64,000 nucleotides of DNA, taken from Hemerocallis citrina (lineage: Eukaryota; Streptophyta; Magnoliopsida; Asparagales; Asphodelaceae). Shown here in pieces: positions 52,920 to 63,709 of this stretch. A program made the position numbers and the translations under genes. Position 1 is the first letter of the stretch. The number at the start of each line of letters is the position of its first letter. Below the pieces are notes generated by a model that worked only from the letters and a program-made list of their open reading frames with translations, did not search any database and was not told the DNA's origin. The stretch spans positions 251,823,228 through 251,887,227 of the forward strand of contig CM030358.1 of the NCBI GenBank assembly GCA_017893485.1. Reading direction: 5' to 3'.

Positions 52920-53336
52920 ATGGCATCGAACTACTCTTCCAACCAAATCCACAATCACTATGGTGGTAACTCCATGTCTTCCAGAGGCAGTTCAGGACAA
53001 AGGTTTAGAGCTCCCAAATGTTTTTGTCGCATCCAAACAATGGTTAAATATTCTACTTTGGAAAAGAACCCAGGTAAAGCCTACTGCAACTGTCCTAATT
53101 TTTCTAGTTGCTATGAATTTTTTTGTTAGTGCGAGAATTATAGGGAAGAGGAGGATACCAATGCAAAACTGAGAGAATTGTACGATGAGCTCGTGATTCA
53201 ATCATTGATGAGGAGAGAAGAATGTGATGGTGAGAGGAAGAATGGTTACAAGGAATGTGCAAAGCATTGTTGGGTGTTTGGGTTTCTCTGTAGGGTTTTG
53301 GGGTCCATGTTGTTGTTTCTTGTGTTCTTCAAGTAG
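52920..53336 (+). pseudogene. GRF zinc-finger protein with one premature stop
   Basis: From ATG the frame encodes a Ser/Asn-rich start, then APKCFCRIQTMVKYSTLEKN, PGKAYCNCPNF and CYEFFC, a GRF-type zinc finger (CxC ... NPG(R/K)-x-(F/Y)-x-x-CP). TAG at 53127-53129 stands where Trp is expected (TGG to TAG). The same frame then continues with CENYREEEDTNAKLRELYDE, a short coiled coil, and a hydrophobic end FGFLCRVLGSMLLFLVFF that predicts a C-terminal membrane segment, ending at TAG 53334. Plant GRF proteins of this shape are often found in multicopy, transposon-like families. Function unknown. Confidence 0.75.
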
Positions 53337-53337
53337 T

Positions 53338-53378
53338 TGTGTGGTGGTGGTGGTGGTGTGGTGGTGGTGGTGTGCGGT
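53338..53378. repeat. (gtg)n trinucleotide repeat
   Basis: Repeated gtggtggtg with tgt interruptions just after the GRF frame. Confidence 0.85.
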
Positions 53379-53925
53379 GAAGTATTATGTTTCTTTGTAG
53401 TGGTGGTGTATGTTTCTATTTTGGTATGTTGTCTTTTCAGTTGGACTGACTTGTATTAGGAACAGTAATATTTTGGTGGATGTATCTATTTTGTATATTG
53501 TATTTGTAAATGTGTCCATCTTCTACTATGTAATGCTTAATTATTGCTGAATTTGTGTCATTTCCTATATGTGATTAAGCTCTTGCTATTAAAGCTGTGA
53601 TGATTATTTAGTTGGGGAGTACACTCCCTATATGAGACTTGCATAAAATGTTGGATCAGTACTGCAAAACAAAGTCTTATCTATTTTTTTGGCTTTGTTC
53701 AATTTATACGTTTACTTGAAGTTACCGACATAGTTAAGTAATATTACTAGATGATTAACATGTTCTATGAACAGATTTCATTCATAGTTAATATTTTTTT
53801 GAGTTGTAGTTATGAATTTGATGGAATCATAGAATTCTAAGAATTGTGAAGTTAATGCGTGATAGAATCATAGAATTGATGGGTTATTCAAAATTTGAGT
53901 TGGGCAATGAAATTCACTAATGATA
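53379..53925. other. Unassigned AT-rich DNA
   Basis: No gene recognised. Confidence 0.5.
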
Positions 53926-54546
53926 AAAGCTTCAGGCAATGTACAGAGCTCAGATTGCTCACACAAATCCCAATAAAGTCAATGTAAACACAGCTTAATC
54001 CGCCTGGAAGTAACATATACATTGCTCAAAATTCTTAGAAACACATAAACAGATGTCAATATGTACTAGAAACAACATATCCAGAGCCAATCAGCCTCAT
54101 AAAAAACATAATGACAGATCAATAAGCCTGGAAACAACACTCACAGAGCCAATCAGCCTCATAAACAACACAAGCACAACCCAATCACCTGTAAACCACT
54201 GTATTAAATTGCTCAAAATTTTCATAAACACATAACCAGTGCTCAATCAGTCTGGAAACAATATAAACACAACCAATGTTGCTCATAAACAACATGAGTG
54301 TAGCTCAATCATCCTGGATACAACATATACAGAGCTCAAATGTATAGAAACAACAATGCATTATAAACAAAGCTCAAATGCCTAGTAAACAACTTAAATA
54401 AAGAAAAGAAAATTTACAGTTAGAGCTCAAATTGCACAGGAAAAAAAAAACAGCATTTAGAGTTCAACAATACATAAAGAGCGTTGAATAACACTCTTTT
54501 GGCTCAAAACATGCCTGGAAACAAACTCAAACAGAGCTCAAATTGT
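53926..54546. repeat. Degenerate tandem repeat (about 55-70 bp) around the solo-LTR insertion
   Basis: Words (a)gagctcaa(t/a), cagcct(c/g)ataaacaac, tggaaacaacat and atacataaag recur. The array continues right of the solo LTR (58715-58880). The 44-base block around actcttttggctcaaaacat occurs on both sides of the insertion, at 54493 and at 58776, as two repeat copies. Confidence 0.65.
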
Positions 54547-54551
54547 ACAGG

Positions 54552-55401
54552 TGTAACGCCCCATTTTTTTTTTGGACTCCAAATTCAATTCTTTCAATTT
54601 CTATATCACTTTAAACATAAACTAAGATAGTTATAAATAAAATTTTGGCAGAGTCTCTCCTAAAATTTCTGCCCCGAAACACAAAAAGCTTACAGAATTC
54701 TGCTCTAAATTCCGTAGCTCACAATACATGCAATAATATTATGGACTCCCCAGGCCAAAATGAGCAGAATCACACAGGCAATATAAATATTATGCTCCGG
54801 GGACCAACCTCATAATAGAATATCAAATATCAATTAAAAACCATAAATTCCTTTGAAAACGTAGTAAAATTTTTAGAAAATAACTTATAAATCATATCAC
54901 AAGGCCCGGTACTCCACAATGAGATGGGTACGGGTCAAAAATACATCATACCACTCCACACTATACTCATCATCGTCATTTACATGTTTGTACATCCAGA
55001 ATACAATTTAAACCACAAATTCCACTATTCACATAACTGAACTTATACATAAATTTTAAAGTAAAAGACTTTACTCAACGAAATCTACGCCTCACCTCTG
55101 CACTGCTGTGGACCTGTAACAGTAAGGGCCTAAGGTAGTCCGGGACCTCCCTAACCCCCCAGACACTAAGGGGTTAGCCATTTCTGGTGTGAGTATAATT
55201 CACTAGTCCAATAAATAAACCAAACTATATAAAGAAAATAAATTAAACTTACAAATATCAAGGTAAGAAGATTCAACCTGAATCTGAACATTAAAGCATC
55301 AAGAATACGACTTTATATCAAGTACTCGGCAAATCTGCATCCGTCTACATATATATCCATAACTTCACACTCTTCACTAAATGCATCATATTAATATATA
55401 A

Positions 55402-55437
<36 letters not shown>

Positions 55438-58400
55438 ACAACTCCTTCAATTCACACTCAAATACAAAGCAGCATATTAATTCACATTCTATTACTTTTC
55501 ATTTTGAATTCTTCAACACAAATACTCATATTTCACAATTACCATCACCTTATCATTTCTTTATTTTCATGAATAATCACATAAGGTCACTGCCACTTTT
55601 CTTTATACTTATTTAGCCATGCACTTCATTTACCATTCATTTGCATCTACGAACTCATGACTCATATTCTTTCATACTCATCTTCATTCATAAACATTTT
55701 CTTTCTCATTCTCATATTACATACATCACATTCATACAAGCAATAATATCACATACATCTTCATAATACACTTCACTTTACCCCTCAATCTTTTTAGATA
55801 ATACACTGCACCCCAAACATAGTTTGGGTAATATACACCGCACCCCAAAGTCGATAGCTTCGATAATAATCACTGCACCCCAAGTAGAACTTGGGTGATA
55901 ACTCATCACATCTTAAGCCAATAGCTCAATTATTAATTTACTTTAATTCTCTTTTTATCTTACACTTTACTTTACTCCTCATTTTCATCACCCAATACCG
56001 ATAGTAGATTTACAATCAACCAACTCATCCTGGGAATTGCGCCAAGGCAGGTAGTTCCCACCATTTCCACAGAAATAGCGGGCGGGTAGTTCCTCGACAC
56101 AATTCCAAGGTGCATCAACTCATATCACCACATATTTCTCATTGCACAACCATTCTCACAGTACATTTTATTATTACTTTAATCCCATTCATCTAATACT
56201 ATATCCTACTTATTATCTTACTTTGCTTCTCATATTTAATCACATGCTTCCTTTACCCATCATTTTTACTTGCATACTCATGAATCACATTCTTTCATGT
56301 TCCTCATCATATACTCATTTTCTTTCACTTTACCCATACACTTACTTCACCATTTCTTTTTATTTTACACTAAGTACTTTCTTCTCTTTCTCATTCACAT
56401 TTCATATTATAATTATTTTATTAATTAATTAACCAGTGAGCCATAATACCCCAAGTTTATCCTGGAGTATCAATTCTCTCTCAGGTCTACCCTGAGGTAT
56501 CAACTCTCTCTCCGGTCTATCCGGAGGTATCTTCTCTCCCAGGTCTATCCTGGGGTATCAACTCTCTCTTAGGTCTACCCTGAGGTATCAACTCTCTCTT
56601 CGGTCTATTCAGAGGTATTTGCTCTCCCAGGTTTATTCTGGGGTATCAACTCTCTCTTAGGTCTACCCTGAGGTATCAACTCTCTCTCCGGTCTATCCGG
56701 AGGTATCAACTCTCTCTCAGGTTTACCCTGAGGTATCAACTCTCTCTCCGGTCTATCTGGAGTTATCTGCTTTCCTAGGTCAATCCAGAGGTATCAACTA
56801 TCTCTCCAGTCTATCTGGAGGTATCTGCTCTCCCCAGGTCTATCCTGGGGTATCAACTCTCTCTCGGGTCTACCCTGAGGTACCAACTCTCTCTCCGGTC
56901 TATCCGGAAGTATCTGCTCTCTCAGGTCTATCCTGGGGTATCAGCTCTCTCTCAGGTCTACCCTGAGGTATCAACTCTTTCTCTGGTCTATCCGGAGGTA
57001 TCTGCTCTCCCAGGTCTATCGTGAGGTATCACCTCTCGTCAACCGAAATTATGGCTATTAACATTTTCTTTTCATATTTTCTTCACCTTTTATCATCATA
57101 GCATCTCATCTTTTATTTGAACTTACTAACATATAAACAATGATCACCATCTCACTTACCCTTTCAATGCATCACATATAAGAAATATCACTGTAACTAA
57201 CATATAAAATCATCACATCATATTATTGCACATCACAACTGTACTGTATTATTTATTTTATCATTACCTCACATATCATGAGTATACCGTACTATTTATT
57301 ATCTAATTATCACATGTTTGCATACGCCCACTAGATCAACACACCCACAACACCATATATGTATATATATATACACACAATGCATTACCATCACACTGAA
57401 TGTTCAAAATCACATCAATTCACCATACACCGACATCCTTATATACATATAACTCATCCCCATATATATATATAACTAATCCATCATCTATAAATTTATA
57501 TCAATACACAAGAGACACGAGTATTTAATCGTCATATTGCACACCAACACCGAGCACTAATTTCCATATATACATACACCTTATCTTGTAATTCATACCA
57601 ATCATTCAGATTATACTAAGATTTTCTTAAAACAGCTGATACGTAAATACATTCATACTCACCTAATAGCCCGTGAAGACTCGAAGCATCACTTCTCCAT
57701 CCCGCACCCGAAGTCACTAACATCTCCTATTATCAAATTTCAAAGCAATTAGGGCTCAAAACATCCAAACCAGCCACAAGAAATAATAACACTAAGCATA
57801 ATGTCACTCAGGCGTTTTATTGAACGTCTGGGATGCACACGTGTATTGCATGTAATATTCGAATTGTTACGAGATTTTTATCCCCGAATAATTTTTAAAA
57901 TCACCCCTAAATTATTCTAATGGCTCAACAGGGATTTCTACTATTATAAAAGAAATAATTCTCACATATATAATTCTCTTTTACAAATCCAAAACACTAA
58001 TTTATTAGCAACTTGAAAAATCTCCCATAATTTGCTAATTTCTCATCTTTACTATTCCCAACATCTCCTAAGCTCCCTACCATAACAGTTCTACTCAATA
58101 GAAATTGAAATCACTTAATTCTATACAAATAAAACAAAATAGGGTATACCTTCCCTTTGTTATTTCTCCAAATTGACTCCACCACAAGCTAGAGCACCCT
58201 TCAATTCGTCATCCCCTCAATTTAATTTAAAAACAATAAAGAAATGAAGTGGATTTGGGGTGAGGGAAGATCGGCCGAAAGAGTTTTTCGGTGGGTTCTT
58301 TTGCGGTCAGGAAAAACGGGAAGAAGAAGAAAGAAGGAGGATGAGGGGAAGGGGGTTTTGGGAAAAAGCAAATTATTATATATATTTAATAAGGCATATT

Positions 58401-58714
58401 CACACATACAACCTCCTATCTCTAGAATATTTCAAATAAACCCCAACTTTATAATTTAATAATACAAACAATACAAAATACATTAACATCATCTCATAAT
58501 AATCCTCCGAAATATAAAATAAAAATAAAAATAAACAATTTCTCTTCACATAAAAGTTTAACTCATAGCTCCAATATCTCAATGACTCCAATCTAACACA
58601 AATATAGACACCAATATCAATAATTAAAATAAAAGTACACCAAATAAAATTCTCCTCACTCCAGGAACATAAAAAACAGGTGTTTTTGATATTTTACAAA
58701 TTCAGGGTGTTACA
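54552..58714 (-). mobile_element. Solo LTR (4.2 kb) of a long-LTR gypsy element
   Basis: Flanked by the exact 5-bp duplication acagg (54547-54551 and 58715-58719). It begins tgtaacgcccc and ends cagggtgttaca; on the minus strand it runs TGTAACACCCTG...GGGGCGTTACA, typical of Tekay/Ogre-like long LTRs. No second LTR or internal coding region is present. It holds a TA run (55403-55434), hairpin-bearing short repeats (55785-55915), a hairpin minisatellite (56440-57040) and a leader-like purine-rich block (58240-58350). Sequence differs from the solo LTR at 45297, so it is another family. Confidence 0.92.
56440..57040. repeat. Minisatellite of about 30/60-bp units, each with a small hairpin
   Basis: Around 20 half-units of the form aggtctaccctgaggtatca / ccggtctatccggaggtatc followed by actctctct. 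In each half-unit short arms flank the core tcta(t/c), for example CAGG...CCTG, CCGG...CCGG, CCAG...CTGG. The arms change together between units, which keeps pairing. Confidence 0.88.
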
Positions 58715-58719
58715 ACAGG

Positions 58720-59486
58720 AAATATCATTATCAGAGTTTAGTGTTCACAAATACATAAAGATAGCTAAATATCACTCTTTTGGCTCAAAACATGCCTGGA
58801 AACAAACTCAAACATATCCATAGAAGAACAGAAAAGATCATAAACGAAGTTTATTGTTCAGAAATACATAAAGTTCAGTTTTTAGAACACTATGGCTACA
58901 TATAAATTTTTTTTATATTTTCCTGCTGCATGCATCAACTGCTTCATTTACTGCTAGTCTTTTGATTTTCTTTTATGGTGCATGCTTCATCTGCAATTCC
59001 AAAAAATAAAATAGTTTAGAATGGCATCACTACATATCTAACAGAAAGCATGATGCATAAAGAACTAGAATTTAGGTAAAAATAGTGTAGGCTTAGAACA
59101 TGAATTCACAGAGAGCATGATGCATCAAGCTGTAACAACTTAGGGACTTGGGAAGCATACATGTATCAAGCATAAATGTAACCCCTACCTAATAGTTGTT
59201 GTCCAATTTTTGAAAACCCCACCTCTTCCGTATAACACAATGCCATGACCAAAGTAACCGAAATCAAATATTTGACTTGGGAAACATACATAAACAGAGG
59301 TGGGAGAGCATGGACAAAATGCTCAATAGGCTTAAACATGCTTAAGCAATTTATGCTCAAATGCTCAAATTTATGCTAAAAAAATGCTCAATAGAATCAA
59401 ATCCTCCAATGAACAATAACCTCAAACATGCCTAAACAATTGATCCAAAGAAACAATTGCACTTAACAATCAGGCATCATAGAAGC
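58720..59486. other. Unassigned DNA between solo LTR and Tat-2
   Basis: It starts with the tail of the degenerate tandem repeat (to about 58880). No gene is recognised in the remainder. Confidence 0.5.
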
Positions 59487-59491
59487 ACAAT

Positions 59492-60069
59492 TGCTGCTGA
59501 TTTCGGGTGTGGGAGCAAACAGATGAATTTGTGAGTTCTTTGAGGAAAATAGTCAAACCAACCTGTTGACCTTCACCAACGTGTTGACTTGTTCCTTGCC
59601 GCTGTCGCGAACCTGCAAAAAGTTCGATACACTGGGATGGATCCCGGCGACGAACCCTTCGACGCTCTTGTCAGTAATCTCCAAGATTAAGAAAGAACTT
59701 TAGGTTGGAAAAGATTCATTACCTTGTTACGTTGGGAGAAGAGGGGTATTTATAGTCGCCTTAGGGACCCGTTTCGAGATAAGGACAAATCTCTACTTTC
59801 CGGTGTTGATGGATAGGAAGTGGTAAAAACTGCCTCTTAGGAATAATCACGAATCTGAATTCCTCTTTATCCTTCTTAATTGGTTAGTAACGGGTTGATA
59901 CCCGTATCCAATAGGACAGATTTGTTTATGGGTTATTGGGCTTTGAAGAAGAGACCCAGTTCCTATTTCGGACCCGTTTGTAGGTGAAATTATCGTTTTA
60001 CCCCTGAGAGCTTTAAGATCTGTGCCCGATTTGAATGGTCCCGATTTAATCATATTTTTAGCCATATCA
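59492..60069 (-). repeat. Tat-2 3' LTR
   Basis: In plus orientation it runs from tgctgctgatttcgggtgtg to ttagccatatca; on the minus strand it begins TGATATGGCTAAAA, identical to the Tat-1 LTR start. The TATA-like gactataaatacccc lies at 59744-59758 (minus strand). Overall it is clearly related to, but diverged from, the Tat-1 LTR. Confidence 0.88.
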
Positions 60070-60083
60070 CGAGCCCACCACAA
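60070..60083 (-). other. Polypurine tract of Tat-2
   Basis: The minus strand reads TTGTGGTGGGCTCG directly before the LTR start. Confidence 0.75.
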
Positions 60084-60715
60084 CTAAAGACTGTGTTTTA
60101 CAGCCTTTAGGAGTAGTTTTACTGTTTTAATAGCGTACAAGACTTTATCAGAGTTCTTAAGGGGGTTAGGATCTTGCTCGAGGTGTAACGGTGTTTTTCT
60201 GAGCTAGCAAAATGCCCAAAATTATTCTTAAACTTTTCTGGAATTTTTGTGATTTTCCAGATTTTTAAACTATTTTCTGAATTATTTATTTAATTTTGCA
60301 AAGTAACAATCTAGTTTCAAAAAGAACCAATTAATTATTCAAACCAATAATTATTTTTCCAGGAGCTCAAAATATTTTCCCGAATTTATAATTATGTTTT
60401 AGAATTTTTAATTAATTTTTTGAATTTTTTTAAGTATTTTCGCAATTTTTTAAATAATTAATTTGAATTAATAAATAAAAAAAGGATTAATCAGCCATTA
60501 TCGACGTGGCGCGATCTGGAGCATCCATCGAAGCTCTGGTGCGATTTCTTGGGCGATCAAACGGTAGATCTGCCACTTGATGATGTGGCACAATCTGAGT
60601 GCTCCGATCACGAGCGCGCATTGGGAGGCAAGCATTTTTCTGCCATTGGGGGGCGGTGGTAAGAGCGCTCGACACCCCTTGCCGAAGTCCAGGAGAGCAA
60701 TACGTAGTGCGTTGA
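60084..60715. other. AT-rich untranslated spacer of Tat-2
   Basis: No gene recognised. The same position in Tat-1 (29640-30057) is also AT-rich. Confidence 0.55.
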
Positions 60716-61320
60716 CCGTTGACTAGTCAACGAATTTTCTCACATTTGGACGTCGGTGGCAAGAGTGCTCAGCACATGTTTCCGAAGTCAAGGAGAGCGA
60801 CACATGGTGCGTTGACCGTTGACCAGTCATTGCATTTTCTCACATTTGGATGTCGGTGGCAAGAGTGCTCGGCACACGTTGTCGAACTCCAGGAGAGTTT
60901 TTTTCTCACAATTGGACGTCGGTGGCAAGAGTGCTCGGCACAGGTTGCCGAAGTCCAGGAGAATTTATTCTCGCATTTGGACGTCGGTGGCAAGAATGCT
61001 CGGCACAGGTTACTGAAGTCCAGGAAACTTTTTTCTTACATTTGGACGTCGGTGGCAAGAGTGCTCGGCATAGGATGCCGAAGTCCAGGAGATTTTTTCT
61101 CGCATTTGGACGTCGGTGGCAAGACTGCTCGACACAGGTTGCCGAAGTCTCAGAGAATTTTTTTCTCGCATTTGGACATCGGTGGCAAGAGTGCTCGGCA
61201 CAGGTTGTCGAAGTGTAGGAGAATTCTTTCTCGCATTTGGACGTCGGTGGCAAGAGTGCTCGACACAGGTTGCCGAAGTCTAGGAGAATGACATGCGGCA
61301 TGCTGACTGTTTGACCGTTG
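60716..61320. repeat. Tandem array in Tat-2, about 62-66-bp unit
   Basis: About nine copies containing catttggacgtcggtggcaa, gagtgctcggcacaggttgc and cgaagtccaggaga. The first two copies are longer because gcgttgaccgttgac is added; that addition returns at the end (61300). Open frames through the array are repeat artefacts. Confidence 0.9.
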
Positions 61321-61424
61321 ACCAGTCAAAGGTTTGTTGAGTTTTCCATATTTCTTGTCGTTTTTTGGTAAATGGACCGGGCCTTTGTGCTTTTAGAGGC
61401 TTTTTAGTCTCGGTTGATGTGCCC

Positions 61425-61436
61425 CTTTCTATAAAA
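61425..61436 (+). promoter_or_regulatory. TATA-like box of the Tat-2 antisense gene
   Basis: ttctataaaact followed by a C/T-rich leader. This is the same layout as upstream of the Tat-1 antisense gene. A possible leader splice donor caag|gtaatc follows at about 61562. Confidence 0.5.
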
Positions 61437-61592
61437 CTCCACCCCCTTCCCATTTTCTCATTCTCTGGTTTTTTACTCAGGTTATTTCTTTCTCTTACTG
61501 GAGCTTCAGGCGAGAATCTTCTCCCTCTGGCGATCTTTTCCGGCGATCATTGTCAAATCAAGGTAATCTCATACTTAGTTTATTTTTAGAGA

Positions 61593-62513
61593 ATGTCTAG
61601 CATTCCTTCGAGGCAGGAGACCTCCACTACTCTCGCCCATGAGCCGACCTTGAGCCAAGTTCCTCCGATCGATAAAGGCAAGGCCATGGTAGGGTCCTCT
61701 TCGGTCGTAGTGGAGACCGTGGTTGAGAGCAGCGGAGGATGGGGGAGTTCGACAAGTTGCCAGGGGAGCTAACCGAACTTCAGAGGGTTCGAGACCTTCT
61801 GGACGAACATGCCGAGCATATCATGTATGGTATGGGGTGGAGCTTCGAGGAGAATGCCGCAAGAGAGACCTCGAAGGTCGACGAAACGATCTCCATACTT
61901 AACGAGGAGGATCTGGCATCGATTCGGGAATGTTTTCTGACCCCGAAAGAGTATGACCTAATGTTGCCTGGGCCCGGAGTGAGGGCCAATTCTCCGATGC
62001 TAGTGGACATGTGCCTCTGGCCTGTCGACGCCTTCATCGTCGGTGTGCAGCTCCCTCTTCATCCCTTCACCATCGAAGTATTGCGATGGTTTAGGATCAG
62101 CCCCGTCCAGTACATGCCGAACGTATGGAGGCTGATCAACAGATTCATCCTTCACTGCCTAGCGGCAGGGCTCAAGCCGGAGTTGAGGGTGTTGCGGACC
62201 GTATACCGGGTTCATCAATAACGTAAGTTAGAGTTTAGGTTCTACGTGGCTCCGAGGTATGGTGCCAAGCTTGTCAGCTGCCCCGACTCGATAAAGTATT
62301 GGAGGGACAAGTACTTCCTTATCTGGAGTTGAGAGCCGTGGGTCATCCCGACGACTTGGGTCGAAGAAGTCTCGAGGAGGGTGAAAGAGAACCTGATGCT
62401 TAGACCTGATGAAGACGAGATGGTTTAGACGCTCCTTGATCGATTGAAGTTTGATTGGAGGGACCTGACCGAGGAGGTGCTCTTCAGGGGGGGTTTCAGC
62501 CTTATAAACCCTA
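61593..62513 (+). pseudogene. Tat-2 antisense gene, exon 1 with PF04195-like domain
   Basis: From ATG (61593) a Ser/Thr-rich start of about 50 codons is read; a frameshift near 61735 moves to the frame with ETSKVDETISILNEEDLASI, YDLMLPGPGVRAN, VGVQLPLHPFTIEVLRWFRI and PNVWRLINRFILHC. Stops at 62219 (TAA), 62329 (TGA) and 62426 (TAG) break the second half, which still shows YWRDKYFLIWS and EEVLFRGGFSLINP. The donor CCCTA|GTATGC aligns with that of Tat-1 exon 1. Function unknown. Confidence 0.78.
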
Positions 62514-62597
62514 GTATGCGGTTTATTTTTAGCCTGGTTCCCCTTCTTCCTGAGTCTGGCTTTGCTCGTGCTTAACTTTCTTTCTTCGTTGTTACAG

Positions 62598-63049
62598 AAG
62601 TTATGGACTTCGAGGACATGTTGGCACAGCATGGGGTATTGGGCAGCAAAGCCCCGAGGAAGAGGAAGAGAGTGGTCTCCAAGGTATGCTCGCCGAGGTT
62701 GAAGGCTTTCGTTGCTGCCGTGGAGCAGGTAGCAGTGTAGGCCGCAGTTGTTCAACGGTCGCCGGCCCCTGCAGCGACGTCGGCTTCGGCTGAGTCTGGG
62801 GCCTTCCCCTTAGCCGCTGCTTTGGGTTTGGAGGCCCTGCCGTTGACGACCGAGGTCGAGGCTTTCCTGACCGAGGAGCACAAAAAGATTTTCATCCCAG
62901 ACTGGCAGGTCCGCAAACTCGACGGGTTTCTTGGGGACTCGTCATCCAGCAAGCAAGCCTTTCGGCACCTTGCTACGCCGAAAGACACCACCATGGACGT
63001 CGGTGGTGTTGGTGATGACGCGCTCGAGATCGCACAAGCAGCAGTGCTG
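62598..63049 (+). pseudogene. Tat-2 antisense gene, exon 2
   Basis: Acceptor GTTACAG and donor CTG|GTAAGT border it. It encodes MDFEDMLAQHGVLGSKAPRK, a basic RKRKR patch (possible nuclear signal), one in-frame TAG (about 62738), and the conserved EAFLTEEHKKIFIPDWQVRK followed by LDGFLGD. Tat-1 exon 2 has the same end. Splicing from exon 1 is in frame through a shared Lys codon, as in Tat-1. Confidence 0.75.
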
Positions 63050-63129
63050 GTAAGTCTATTATTGACTTGTGGTTTTCACCTTTTATAAACTACTCTTTCC
63101 GAGCTTTTCATGGCGCTCTGTCTTCCTTT

Positions 63130-63709
63130 TCATGGAGAAGATGACCGAACTAGAGAAAGATCTGAAGCAGGAGACCAACTGGACTTGGGCAGAGAAGGCT
63201 CGGATTGCCAAGGACCTCGAGCAGTTGATGGTTGAAACCGACGCGAAAGCTGCAAGGTTGGAGTATCTTGAGAGTGTTGTGGCGAAGCTCGAGGCTGACA
63301 ACGCTCTGCTGCTCCAATAAAAAGAGCTAGCGGCAAAGGACAAGGAGGATGCCGTTGCCACCGCTACAGTTGCCGCGGCTAAGGAGGTCGAGGCCGAAGC
63401 AATGGAGAGGGCGAAAGGGTATCTCGCCGTCAATATGGCGAGGCCTATGTTCGCGCAATCGCGCAGGTAAAGGAGGCCTACCCAGAGGTAGACTGCGCCG
63501 GATGGCGCTAGTTCTCCGACCCTGTCCCTGGGTTCGACGAAGCCTCTAAGGAGGATGACGAAGATGACGAGGTCGAGGTGGTCGAGGTAGGGGTCGACGA
63601 GACAGAGGTAGAGACCAATGCGGAGGCCATGCCCCTGGCGATCATCGCCACCACACAAGGGTCGGAGCCCTCGGCGACCGAGGATCACGCTAAAGAGGTC
63701 CACCCTTGA
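63130..63709 (+). pseudogene. Tat-2 antisense gene, exon 3 (coiled coil, acidic tail)
   Basis: A coiled-coil-like run (MTELEKDLKQETNW; KAARLEYLESVVAKLEADNA) is interrupted by TAA at 63318, then by a frameshift near 63420 and a TAG near 63510. The acidic tail EEDDEDDEVEVVEVGVDE-like and EVHP-stop correspond to the end of Tat-1 exon 3. The exact exon start could not be fixed; about 63139 is one option. Sequence after 63709 resembles the Tat-1 3' untranslated part. Confidence 0.65.

Noticed and set aside
54552..58714. LARD or TRIM (two-LTR non-autonomous element)
   Set aside because: I see no terminal direct repeats inside the borders; a solo LTR explains the ends and the duplication more simply.
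60719..61301. 190-codon plus-strand and 131-codon minus-strand frames
   Set aside because: Both are translations of the Tat-2 tandem array; the peptide repeats with the DNA unit.
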